Origin: Christensenella sp. UBA7597
Lineage (GTDB): Bacteria > Bacillota > Clostridia > Christensenellales > Borkfalkiaceae
Reading direction: 5' to 3'
Length of the DNA: 5,804 nucleotides
Assembly (NCBI GenBank): GCA_002474405.1
Contig: DLQW01000046.1
Span: 4,988 to 10,791 of the forward strand
Of the stretch, positions 1 to 4,394 are shown piece by piece (the first letter of the stretch is position 1; every line of letters begins with the position of its first letter). The position numbers were made by a program, and so were the translations under genes. The notes under the pieces were generated by a model that did not search any database, was not told the origin of the DNA, and saw only the letters and a list, made by a program, of their open reading frames with translations.

Positions 1-410
1 CGGCGGACGTAGCTTCGTTGCAGTATACGCTGTTCAAGAAACAATCGAAAACGCGCGCGCTTCTGCACGGCGAAACGATGAGCAAAATGAAATTCGATTT
101 CGACGACCGTTTTGCGTATATCGTAATTACGCGCGCCATGCTGGAAAAATACGGCGCCGATCAGGGCGCGACGGAAGGGTTTGTGGACTTCCCTTTGTCG
201 GTGGACGGCGTAGAAATCTGCGCTTCCATTATGGAAGTAAAAAAAGGGCAGTATAAAATTTCTTTGCGTTCGAAATCGTATGCCGACGTAAACCGGCTGG
301 CGGCTACGTTCGGCGGCGGCGGGCACGTCCGCGCGGCGGGGTGTATGTTAAGCGGCGATATTTACGAAGTGATAGACAGGCTTTCGTATGCCGTATCGCA
401 ATATTTATAA
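1..410 (+). CDS. DHH/DHHA1 family phosphoesterase, NrnA-like (3' part only)
   Basis: The frame is open to the left edge (first full codon at 3), so this is the C-terminal 135 residues of a longer protein. The TTG at 18 is an internal Leu codon, not a start. The visible part is the DHHA1 substrate-binding domain: a segment reading EGFVDFPLSVDGVEICASI, then SLRSKSYADVNRLAATF, then the hallmark GGGGHVRAAG loop (about 312-341). The family's N-terminal DHH metal-binding domain would lie upstream, outside the window. Known relatives of the NrnA type degrade short oligoribonucleotides and/or dephosphorylate pAp in the cytoplasm; a cyclic-di-AMP/pApA phosphodiesterase role is also possible for DHH/DHHA1 proteins. 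The order of motifs and short C-terminus after GGGGH favour the stand-alone NrnA type over RecJ or GdpP. No convincing terminator follows the stop. Confidence 0.9.
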   Translation, partial: ADVASLQYTLFKKQSKTRALLHGETMSKMKFDFDDRFAYIVITRAMLEKYGADQGATEGFVDFPLSVDGVEICASIMEVKKGQYKISLRSKSYADVNRLAATFGGGGHVRAAGCMLSGDIYEVIDRLSYAVSQYL

Positions 411-499
411 AGACGCAAGGAGACAAGCCGTAGTCAGGTTGTATCAGGAAACTTTTTTGCTTCTTTGAAAACGATAAATATCGAAAATAGTATAAATTG

Positions 500-533
500 T
501 ATCGGGAATCGTATAGACATATGATTCCCGATA
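500..533. promoter_or_regulatory. Palindromic candidate operator around the -35 box
   Basis: The left arm 500-514 and right arm 519-533 are complementary over 15 positions, with a single G.T pair (511/522) and a 4-base centre (515-518). The core arms ATCGGGAATC (501-510) and GATTCCCGAT (523-532) match perfectly. The -35 hexamer of the downstream promoter (514-519) lies across the centre and the right arm fills the -35/-10 spacer, so a dimeric protein bound here would block RNA polymerase. It lacks a U-tract on either side, so I favour operator over terminator. The cognate regulator is not in the window. Confidence 0.65.
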
Positions 534-542
534 TATTATAAT
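514..542 (+). promoter_or_regulatory. Sigma-A type promoter of the GH109-like gene
   Basis: TAGACA (514-519, 5/6 to consensus) is followed by a 17-bp spacer and a perfect TATAAT (537-542). Transcription would start near 549, giving a leader of about 58 nt before the ATG at 607. The promoter lies inside the palindrome at 500-533. Confidence 0.8.
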
Positions 543-593
543 AGAAACAGTTTCGGAAATCGGTATTTGGGTTATCCGGGGCAATAAACAAAC

Positions 594-598
594 GAGGA
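594..598 (+). promoter_or_regulatory. Ribosome binding site that fixes the start at 607
   Basis: GAGGA ends 8 nt before the ATG at 607. The in-frame ATG at 598 overlaps this Shine-Dalgarno and has no site of its own, so the three residues MFV before MKKVKV are unlikely to be translated. Confidence 0.8.
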
Positions 599-606
599 TG
601 TTCGTT

Positions 607-1899
607 ATGAAAAAGGTTAAAGTTGGCGTAATCGGGTTAGGACAACGCGGTACAGGGCTGCTGGGCTCGATTATGGCGTGTGAAGAAGCCGAAATCGTGG
701 CGGTGTGCGACAAATACGAGGATCGTCGCGCCGATGGCGCAAAGCTTGTGAAAGACAAGAGCGGGAACGACGTGAAACAATACGCCGACTATCACGAACT
801 GATAGACGATAAAGACGTAGAAGCCGTAGTGATAGCCACTTCGTGGGACGAGCATACGCGCATGGCGATCGATTCGATGAAAGCGGGAAAATATACCGCC
901 GTAGAAGTTGCCGGCGCGTACGACATAGAGGATTGCTGGCAGCTTGTGCGCACGTACGAAGAAACGAAAACGCCGATTATGATGCTTGAAAATTGCTGTT
1001 TCGATAAATTCGAACTGCTTTCCACTTCGCTGGTGCGTTCGGGAAAACTCGGAAAAATCGTGTATTGCCACGGCGCGTATGCGCATGAGCTGCGCGGGGA
1101 AGTGCTCGGCGGAAACGTAAACAGGCATTATCGCCTGAGAAATTACGAGTTGAGAAACTGCGAAAATTATCCGACGCACGAGCTGGGACCGATTGCAAAA
1201 ATTTTAAATATCAATCGCGGAAACAAGATGCTTTCTTTGACTTCCGTGGCAACGAAGAGCTGGGGGCTGACGGAGTGCGCTAAAAGCGACCGTTCGCCCG
1301 ATCCGTCGTTGAAAGATACCGAATTCAATCAGGGCGATATTGTGGTAACTACGATTACCTGTGCGGGCGGCGAAGTGATTACGCTACGCCTCGATACGTC
1401 GCTGCCGCGTTGTTATTCGCGCGAATTTACCGTACGCGGAACGAAAGGACTTTGCATGCAGGATACGAATATGGTGCTTCTGGAATCGGATAAGTTTCTG
1501 CATGACGATTTCGAAGCGGTTAAAACGATTGAAAAGCATATGAACTGTGCGGAAGAGTACGCGCGGTATCTGCCTGCAATCTGGCGCGACATGACGGAAG
1601 AAGAGAAAACCTTGGGACACGGCGGCATGGATTATCTTGAATTCAAGGCGTTTTTCCATGCGATTTTAAATAATGAAGAAATGCCGATTGACGTGTATGA
1701 TATGGCGGCGTGGATGGCGATTACGCCGCTTTCCGAACAATCTGTCGCGCACGGAGGTATGCCTCAGGCGATTCCCGATTTCACGCGCGGAAAGTGGATG
1801 TATCGCCCGACGCTGGACGTAACGGCGTTGCCGGAAGTGGCGGAAGATGCGGAGGACGGGCTTTGCGTTAAAAACCGTCTGGGATATTCAAGAAAATAA
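607..1899 (+). CDS. Gfo/Idh/MocA family oxidoreductase, GH109-like
   Basis: A 430-residue cytoplasmic protein (no signal peptide or membrane segment). The N-terminal Rossmann fold shows VGVIGLGQRG (dinucleotide loop GLGQRG at residues 10-15) and an acidic Asp35 at the end of strand 2, which predicts NAD(H) rather than NADP(H). The usual EKP motif of the superfamily is replaced by EVAGA (100-104). The C-terminal half carries YPTHELGP (188-195), ILNINRGNKML, GHGGMDY (337-343) and DVYDMAAWM (362-370), the pattern of the GH109 branch. Characterised GH109 enzymes are alpha-N-acetylgalactosaminidases that use bound NAD+ in a redox-assisted elimination/addition mechanism. Family membership is firm; the GH109 activity is inferred from motifs and the substrate is unknown. 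Characterised members often carry export signals, absent here, so imported sugar would be the substrate. The gene appears to be a single-gene unit under the palindrome-embedded promoter. Confidence 0.92.
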   Translation: MKKVKVGVIGLGQRGTGLLGSIMACEEAEIVAVCDKYEDRRADGAKLVKDKSGNDVKQYADYHELIDDKDVEAVVIATSWDEHTRMAIDSMKAGKYTAVEVAGAYDIEDCWQLVRTYEETKTPIMMLENCCFDKFELLSTSLVRSGKLGKIVYCHGAYAHELRGEVLGGNVNRHYRLRNYELRNCENYPTHELGPIAKILNINRGNKMLSLTSVATKSWGLTECAKSDRSPDPSLKDTEFNQGDIVVTTITCAGGEVITLRLDTSLPRCYSREFTVRGTKGLCMQDTNMVLLESDKFLHDDFEAVKTIEKHMNCAEEYARYLPAIWRDMTEEEKTLGHGGMDYLEFKAFFHAILNNEEMPIDVYDMAAWMAITPLSEQSVAHGGMPQAIPDFTRGKWMYRPTLDVTALPEVAEDAEDGLCVKNRLGYSRK

Positions 1900-1955
1900 C
1901 CGCAGCAAGAAGTAAAACACAGAAGTGAGAGCGAATATACCTTTATGAAAATAGC

Positions 1956-1984
1956 GACGGACTTTTTCCGCCACTTTTTCTTTT
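1956..1984 (+). terminator. Weak candidate terminator after the GH109-like gene
   Basis: A short CGGA/TCCG stem (1958-1961 with 1967-1970, possibly extended by a G-C pair past a mismatch) precedes a T-rich run at 1975-1984. It lies 57 bases after the stop codon. The stem is short, so the call is tentative. Confidence 0.3.
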
Positions 1985-2214
1985 GTGTAATGACGGAACG
2001 GGTGAAGAGCAGAATTTATTCAGCGGAAACGTATAAAACAACGGCTTTATAATGGAAAAAAAATAAAGAAAGGGCAAAAATTGTTTAGGGTACAGATATA
2101 AAGCCTGAGTTCTGCTATTTTTTCAGTATAACGGCGGATTATCGGAAAATACGCTGTAAAAAGCCTGTTTTCAAGCGAAAATACATGGAGGAGAAGAAAG
2201 CTCGGCATATCTAC

Positions 2215-2257
2215 AAGTACTATGTCTGGTATAATAACTATGATATACATAGTACTT
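2215..2257. repeat. Perfect 11-bp inverted repeat around a TATAAT
   Basis: AAGTACTATGT (2215-2225) is mirrored exactly by ACATAGTACTT (2247-2257), with 21 bases between. The space between the arms holds TGGTATAAT (2227-2235), an extended -10 element on the plus strand with no recognisable -35. It could be an operator, or structure at a mobile-element end. Confidence 0.6.
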
Positions 2258-2317
2258 ATACGCTAAAAAATGTCAGACATAATAGCATAAAACAAGAAAA
2301 ATGTCTGTCATAATACC
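2222..2317 (+). repeat. Three near-identical 17-bp direct repeats, possible IS end
   Basis: Copies at 2222-2238, 2270-2286 and 2301-2317 share 13 of 17 positions, with the pattern ATGTC-n-G-n-n-ATAATA-n-C. The second copy contains the near-palindrome ATGTCAGACAT. Starts are 48 and 31 bases apart, too irregular for CRISPR. Several same-direction copies of a TGT-initiated motif are what IS21-family ends look like, so this may be an orphan IS21-type end; no istA or istB coding sequence is visible, and the family call is inference. Binding sites for an unknown regulator are the alternative. Confidence 0.5.
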
Positions 2318-2347
2318 GTATTCGCCTGTATTTTTAAGAAAATATAT

Positions 2348-2372
2348 AAAAAAATCCGCACAGCAAAGCGGA
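2348..2372 (-). terminator. Rho-independent terminator, minus strand
   Basis: Read on the minus strand, TCCGC (2372-2368) pairs with GCGGA (2359-2355) across an 8-base loop and is followed at once by seven T (2354-2348). No intact minus-strand gene lies just to its right, so it may have belonged to a decayed gene, or it stops read-through from the truncated IS30 promoter. Confidence 0.55.
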
Positions 2373-2590
2373 GATTGCCGTATGCGGTTCGGATAGTTAA
2401 TATCTGGTGGAGACTTGAAAAAATAGTCGAACATGAATTAAAAGAAAAAGTGTTTTTGCTCTTTCTATCGTTGTTCGTGCTGTCGGCGCGCAACTCTATT
2501 TGTCGAATACCGTTTGGGAGGAAGACGTTACAAATCGAAACGTCTGGAAACCTATCGAATGTTTTGTTTAATATATGTAATTAAATCCGG

Positions 2591-2604
2591 GAAACACGTA
2601 TTAT
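2591..2604 (+). repeat. 14-bp direct repeat, left copy
   Basis: GAAACACGTATTAT occurs here and again at 3214-3227, in the same orientation 623 bases apart, bracketing the IS30 and IS200 remnants. The flanking bases differ, so the match is sharply bounded at 14 bp. Confidence 0.7.
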
Positions 2605-2669
2605 TAAATTAATGGGTATAGAATACGGCAAATTGAATGAATAGGAGTGCCGCTAAGCAATCAGGCTCT

Positions 2670-2780
2670 CTAAAGCAAAAACAGAGAAGATGGTGAGGGG
2701 ATATACTGAATATTGATTTTTTGTATACTTATGGGAAGTAGACAACAGCGTTCTTCTATGGTAAAATGGTAGTAGTTCAT
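2670..2780 (-). pseudogene. IS30-family transposase, N-terminal fragment
   Basis: ATG at 2780-2778 is preceded by a strong AAGGAGA (2792-2786) and encodes MNYYHFTIEERCCL, which matches the start of clostridial IS30 transposases as I know them, where the helix-turn-helix (SYRKIAELLGRN type) would follow. After residue 14 or 15 (near 2738) the similarity stops. The frame continues with unrelated LPISIQKINIQYIPSPS-type sequence to a TAG at 2672-2670, giving a 36-residue peptide. The DNA-binding domain and the DDE catalytic core are entirely missing, so it cannot transpose. Promoter and ribosome binding site look intact, so the short chimeric peptide may still be made. Confidence 0.7.
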
Positions 2781-2885
2781 ATATTTCTCCTTGGTTTAAG
2801 TTTTTGTCGTTATTAACATTATACCATAGATTTATATGAACTTCTTTTTTTATTTCGCCTGTTGCACTTAATAGTATAATTCACC
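2739..2885 (-). mobile_element. Truncated IS30-family element, transposase end only
   Basis: Read on the minus strand from about 2885, the segment has an IS30-style outer end (GTGAATTATACTATTAAGTG followed by CAACA), then a promoter, a ribosome binding site and the first codons of an IS30-type transposase. The typical opposite end is not found to the left, so the rest of the element is deleted rather than merely broken by stops. The exact outer boundary (about 2881-2886) is estimated because only one end remains. Confidence 0.65.
2818..2826 (-). promoter_or_regulatory. Extended -10 promoter of the IS30 fragment
   Basis: On the minus strand the sequence is TGGTATAAT: a perfect TATAAT (2823-2818) with an upstream TGn. 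The expected -35 position (AAGAAG) is poor, as tolerated by extended -10 promoters. It lies about 38 bases upstream of the fragment's ATG. Confidence 0.6.
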
Positions 2886-2886
2886 T

Positions 2887-2918
2887 ATAAAGAAAAACCA
2901 CGCGATAGTCGCGTGGTT
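2887..2918 (-). terminator. IS200 tip hairpin, minus-strand terminator
   Basis: AACCACGCGA (2896-2905) and TCGCGTGGTT (2909-2918) form a perfect 10-bp stem with a 3-base loop. On the minus strand it is followed by TTTCTTTAT, making a good terminator for transcripts coming from the AraC-type gene about 320 bases to the right. On the plus strand an A-run follows, so termination in that direction is unlikely. Tip hairpins of this kind also serve as transposase recognition structures in IS200. Confidence 0.65.
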
Positions 2919-2950
2919 GAAAAAAGGTTTACCGATGAGTTGAAAAAAGA

Positions 2951-3011
2951 CTCCGATTGTATTAAAGAAAACGTATGACCTGCCAGTCAACGAAAAAAAT
3001 ACAATCGGAGG
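2951..3011 (+). promoter_or_regulatory. RBS-sequestering hairpin of IS200 tnpA
   Basis: CTCCGATTGTATT (2951-2963) is perfectly complementary to AATACAATCGGAG (2998-3010), a 13-bp stem with a 34-base loop. Four of the five bases of the ribosome binding site GGAGG (3007-3011) are locked in the stem, 7 nt before the ATG at 3019. This is the translation-silencing fold known from IS200 tnpA leaders. Confidence 0.75.
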
Positions 3012-3018
3012 AAATTCA

Positions 3019-3078
3019 ATGTCGGAAACTTTGAATAACATAAACAGTTTAGCACAAGCAAATTATCATTGGGGATAA
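3019..3078 (+). pseudogene. IS200 tnpA, N-terminal fragment
   Basis: A 19-codon frame reading MSETLNNINSLAQANYHWG and ending at TAA. The SLA stretch at residues 10-12 corresponds to the SLAHTKW-type start of IS200/IS605 TnpA, after which the WNCKYHIVF strand and the HUH and catalytic Tyr motifs should follow; none is present. The call rests mainly on the upstream hairpins, since the residual peptide is too short for similarity alone. Confidence 0.5.
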
Positions 3079-3110
3079 ATCAAAGCAAAAAATAAACAGC
3101 AAATTCGACG

Positions 3111-3141
3111 TCGGAAGAGGGTTTTCTTTTCCGATTTTTTT
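3111..3141 (+). terminator. Strong rho-independent terminator, plus strand
   Basis: TCGGAAGAG (3111-3119) pairs with CTTTTCCGA (3126-3134) over 9 positions including one G.U, with a 6-base loop, followed by seven T (3135-3141). It closes any transcript that enters through the IS200 fragment and lies 97 bases before the convergent AraC-type gene ends. Confidence 0.8.
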
Positions 3142-3171
3142 ATATACCGCTTTTTAAGCGAGGCGACATAA

Positions 3172-3183
3172 AGTAAATTTACT
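3172..3183. repeat. 12-bp perfect palindrome
   Basis: AGTAAATTTACT is its own reverse complement. It lies 55 bases from the 3' end of the AraC-type gene. Its role is unknown; an AT-rich palindrome this short can arise by chance. Confidence 0.4.
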
Positions 3184-3213
3184 AAGTTTGCGAGCGGCAG
3201 TCGCAGTAAGATT

Positions 3214-3227
3214 GAAACACGTATTAT
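3214..3227 (+). repeat. 14-bp direct repeat, right copy
   Basis: Exact second copy of GAAACACGTATTAT, 11 bases before the last codon of the AraC-type gene. See the left copy at 2591-2604. Confidence 0.7.
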
Positions 3228-3238
3228 CGCTGAAAACT

Positions 3239-4144
3239 TTAATTTTTGCGATATTGTAGCGGCGTAATGCCGTATTTTTCTTTAAAAAGGCGCGTAAAGT
3301 GCGACTGCGAATAAAAGCCTACCGAATTTGCTATTTTCCAAAGCGGCAAAGACGTGTTTCGCAAAAGGTTGCAGCAATAATTCAATTTCAAATCGTTTAC
3401 GTAAGAAACCAGCGTTTTCCCCGTGTACTTTTTAAATTCGCGGCAAAGCGTCGTTTGCGAATAATTCGAATAAGAATAAATGTACGAAAGCTTGAAATCA
3501 TTGCCGAAGTTGATATTGTTCAGTTTCTGCACAAAATCCCGAAGCCATTCCGGCATATCGGGATTTTCGTCCTGCGTGTAGAAAATACCGAACAAGAAAG
3601 AGAGCAACGTTTTTAAAGAAGTCGTTCCCGAAAGTTCGCTTTTCGCTTCAAGAATGAGTTTCTGAAAATTTAAAACGGTTTCGAATTGTATCGAATTAAG
3701 GTGTACCAGCTGTTTTCCGCAAGAAGCTTTTTCGCCGAAATAAATGCCGCATTGTTCTTTCCAGAATGGCAAACGGCAGGTAAGATTGATATGCTGAGAT
3801 TCGTAGTTTTTATACGGACTGTGTTTATGATATTGCCCCGGAAAAACAATGAAAGCGTCGCCCGTTTTCAATACAGTTTGCTGTTTGTTGAAGTGATGAA
3901 CAAGTTTCCCTTCCGTTACGATAAAGATTTCAATGTAGTTGCTGTGCGCATGGTAAAACGTTGTGGGGCGGGTCCAGATATGAAAAGAAAAATCTTTCTC
4001 AGCCTGAAGCACAGCCGAGGTCCTCGTCTTTTTTACGTTTGGAAAAAAGTCGTGCGAAGTCGTTTCCGTAAGCCTGCTTTTCCGCTCGATATCGGCTTGG
4101 TTGGCAGGGCGATTTTGCGTAGTATTTTTGTTCGGATTCTCCAT
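3239..4144 (-). CDS. AraC-family transcriptional regulator
   Basis: A 301-residue protein from ATG 4144-4142. After a polar N-terminal stretch (1-45), an AraC-type cupin sensor domain starts near residue 50: FYHAHSNYIEIFIVTEG (63-79), then LKTGDAFIVFPGQYHKHSP (92-110), whose histidines suit sugar or metal binding. The C-terminal DNA-binding domain has two helix-turn-helix units: the first around 218-245 (with QTTLCREFKKYTG), the second around 268-300 ending IANSVGFYSQSHFTRLFKEKYGITPLQYRKN-type, the classic AraC/XylS signature. The longer frame from TTG 4174 overlaps the promoter and is rejected. An alternative start is GTG 4012-4010 (257 residues), which has GAGGA about 8-9 nt upstream and would keep the whole cupin. 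It is transcribed divergently from the hydrolase gene, so it probably controls that operon and itself in response to a sugar. Confidence 0.93.
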   Translation of the reverse strand: MENPNKNTTQNRPANQADIERKSRLTETTSHDFFPNVKKTRTSAVLQAEKDFSFHIWTRPTTFYHAHSNYIEIFIVTEGKLVHHFNKQQTVLKTGDAFIVFPGQYHKHSPYKNYESQHINLTCRLPFWKEQCGIYFGEKASCGKQLVHLNSIQFETVLNFQKLILEAKSELSGTTSLKTLLSFLFGIFYTQDENPDMPEWLRDFVQKLNNINFGNDFKLSYIYSYSNYSQTTLCREFKKYTGKTLVSYVNDLKLNYCCNLLRNTSLPLWKIANSVGFYSQSHFTRLFKEKYGITPLQYRKN

Positions 4145-4150
4145 AATTCC

Positions 4151-4179
4151 ATTGTACCACCCTGTGCGCCGCAAGTCAA
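4151..4179 (-). promoter_or_regulatory. Promoter of the AraC-family gene, apparently leaderless
   Basis: On the minus strand TTGACT (4179-4174) is followed by a 17-bp spacer and TACAAT (4156-4151), with a TGn extension before the -10. Only six bases separate the -10 from ATG 4144, so the predicted first transcribed base is at or next to the A of the ATG. No Shine-Dalgarno can fit. If translation instead starts at GTG 4012, the leader is about 130 nt. Confidence 0.75.
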
Positions 4180-4182
4180 GAG

Positions 4183-4198
4183 AAAAAGCAAAAAATAA
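4183..4198 (+). repeat. A-rich direct repeat, araC-proximal copy
   Basis: AAAAAGCAAAAAATAA here is identical to 4332-4347. This copy abuts the upstream side of the araC -35 box (4174-4179), a position suited to autoregulation. A-rich composition makes the match less significant than its length suggests. Confidence 0.4.
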
Positions 4199-4331
4199 TG
4201 AAAAGAATAATTATTAAAAATAAGATGAAGAAAGGAAAAGTCTGAAAAAACATTTAAAAAACGCGATAAATTAAACAAAAAATGCTTGTTTTCAAGATTT
4301 TTCCAAAAAAGCACGATTTTTGTATGACTAA

Positions 4332-4376
4332 AAAAAGCAAAAAATAAATTAAAAATAGCAAAGCAAAAATAAAAAC
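4332..4376 (+). promoter_or_regulatory. Candidate AraC-type activator site upstream of the hydrolase gene
   Basis: Two same-direction copies of AAAGCAAAAA(A)TAAA start at 4334 and 4360, 26 bases apart, ending just upstream of the extended -10 at 4380-4388. The expected -35 position (AAAGCA) is far from consensus, as in promoters that depend on an activator. AraC-family proteins bind paired direct repeats next to the -35 region. Binding by the neighbouring regulator is inference. Confidence 0.4.
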
Positions 4377-4379
4377 TTG

Positions 4380-4388
4380 TGATATAAT
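4380..4388 (+). promoter_or_regulatory. Extended -10 promoter of the hydrolase gene, leaderless
   Basis: TGATATAAT combines a TGn extension with a perfect TATAAT (4383-4388). The ATG at 4395 lies six bases after it, so transcription would begin at about the A of the start codon. No -35 is recognisable. Confidence 0.7.
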
Positions 4389-4394
4389 GAAAAT

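Larger units (their letters stand above)
2887..3078 (+). mobile_element. Truncated IS200-family element, left end
   Basis: The segment has the architecture known for IS200 left ends, in order: a compact perfect palindrome near the tip (2896-2918), a second long stem that hides the tnpA ribosome binding site (2951-3010), and the first codons of tnpA (3019). The Y1 transposase body and the right-end hairpin are missing. It abuts the IS30 end with at most a few bases between them, and the two point away from each other. The outer tip is estimated because IS200 elements lack terminal inverted repeats. Confidence 0.6.
1900..3238. other. Gene-free accessory region with IS remnants
   Basis: About 1.34 kb without an intact gene separates the GH109-like gene from the 3' end of the AraC-type gene. 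Bases 1985-2210 show nothing I can name. Bases 2215-2317 carry an inverted repeat and a repeat cluster, 2348-2372 a minus-strand terminator, and 2739-3078 two IS heads in opposite orientation; a terminator and palindrome follow. Open frames within it (for example 2375-2584 and 2437-2571) have no ribosome binding site and no family resemblance I recognise, though the AT-rich, stop-studded texture suits decayed inserted DNA. Confidence 0.75.

Noticed and set aside
411..499. Terminator for the DHH gene
   Set aside because: A T-run exists near 454-459 but I find no stem before it; the 500-533 palindrome has no U-tract.
598..606. Upstream in-frame ATG giving MFV-MKKVKV for the GH109-like protein
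   Set aside because: It overlaps the GAGGA ribosome binding site, which is correctly spaced for the ATG at 607 instead.
637..1179. 180-residue minus-strand open frame
   Set aside because: Shadow of the GH109-like gene, which is clearly the coding strand by conserved motifs.
2185..2313. 42-codon ATG frame through the repeat cluster
   Set aside because: No credible ribosome binding site before the ATG, and its content is dictated by the repeats.
2222..2317. CRISPR array
   Set aside because: Only three imperfect 17-bp repeats with unequal spacing and no cas gene.
2437..2571. 44-codon plus-strand frame that starts like a signal peptide (KRKSVFALSIVV)
   Set aside because: No ATG, GTG or TTG start at its beginning and no upstream site. 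It may be part of a broken gene but cannot be supported.
2375..2584. 69-codon plus-strand frame with a hydrophobic stretch
   Set aside because: No ribosome binding site, no family resemblance, and it competes with another open frame in the same stretch; kept only as possible decayed coding DNA.
4145..4174. TTG start extending the AraC-type protein by 10 residues
   Set aside because: The extension lies inside the -35/-10 region of the gene's own promoter and has no ribosome binding site.
3686..4198. 170-residue plus-strand open frame
   Set aside because: Shadow of the AraC-family gene; it spans that gene's promoter and shows no domain.
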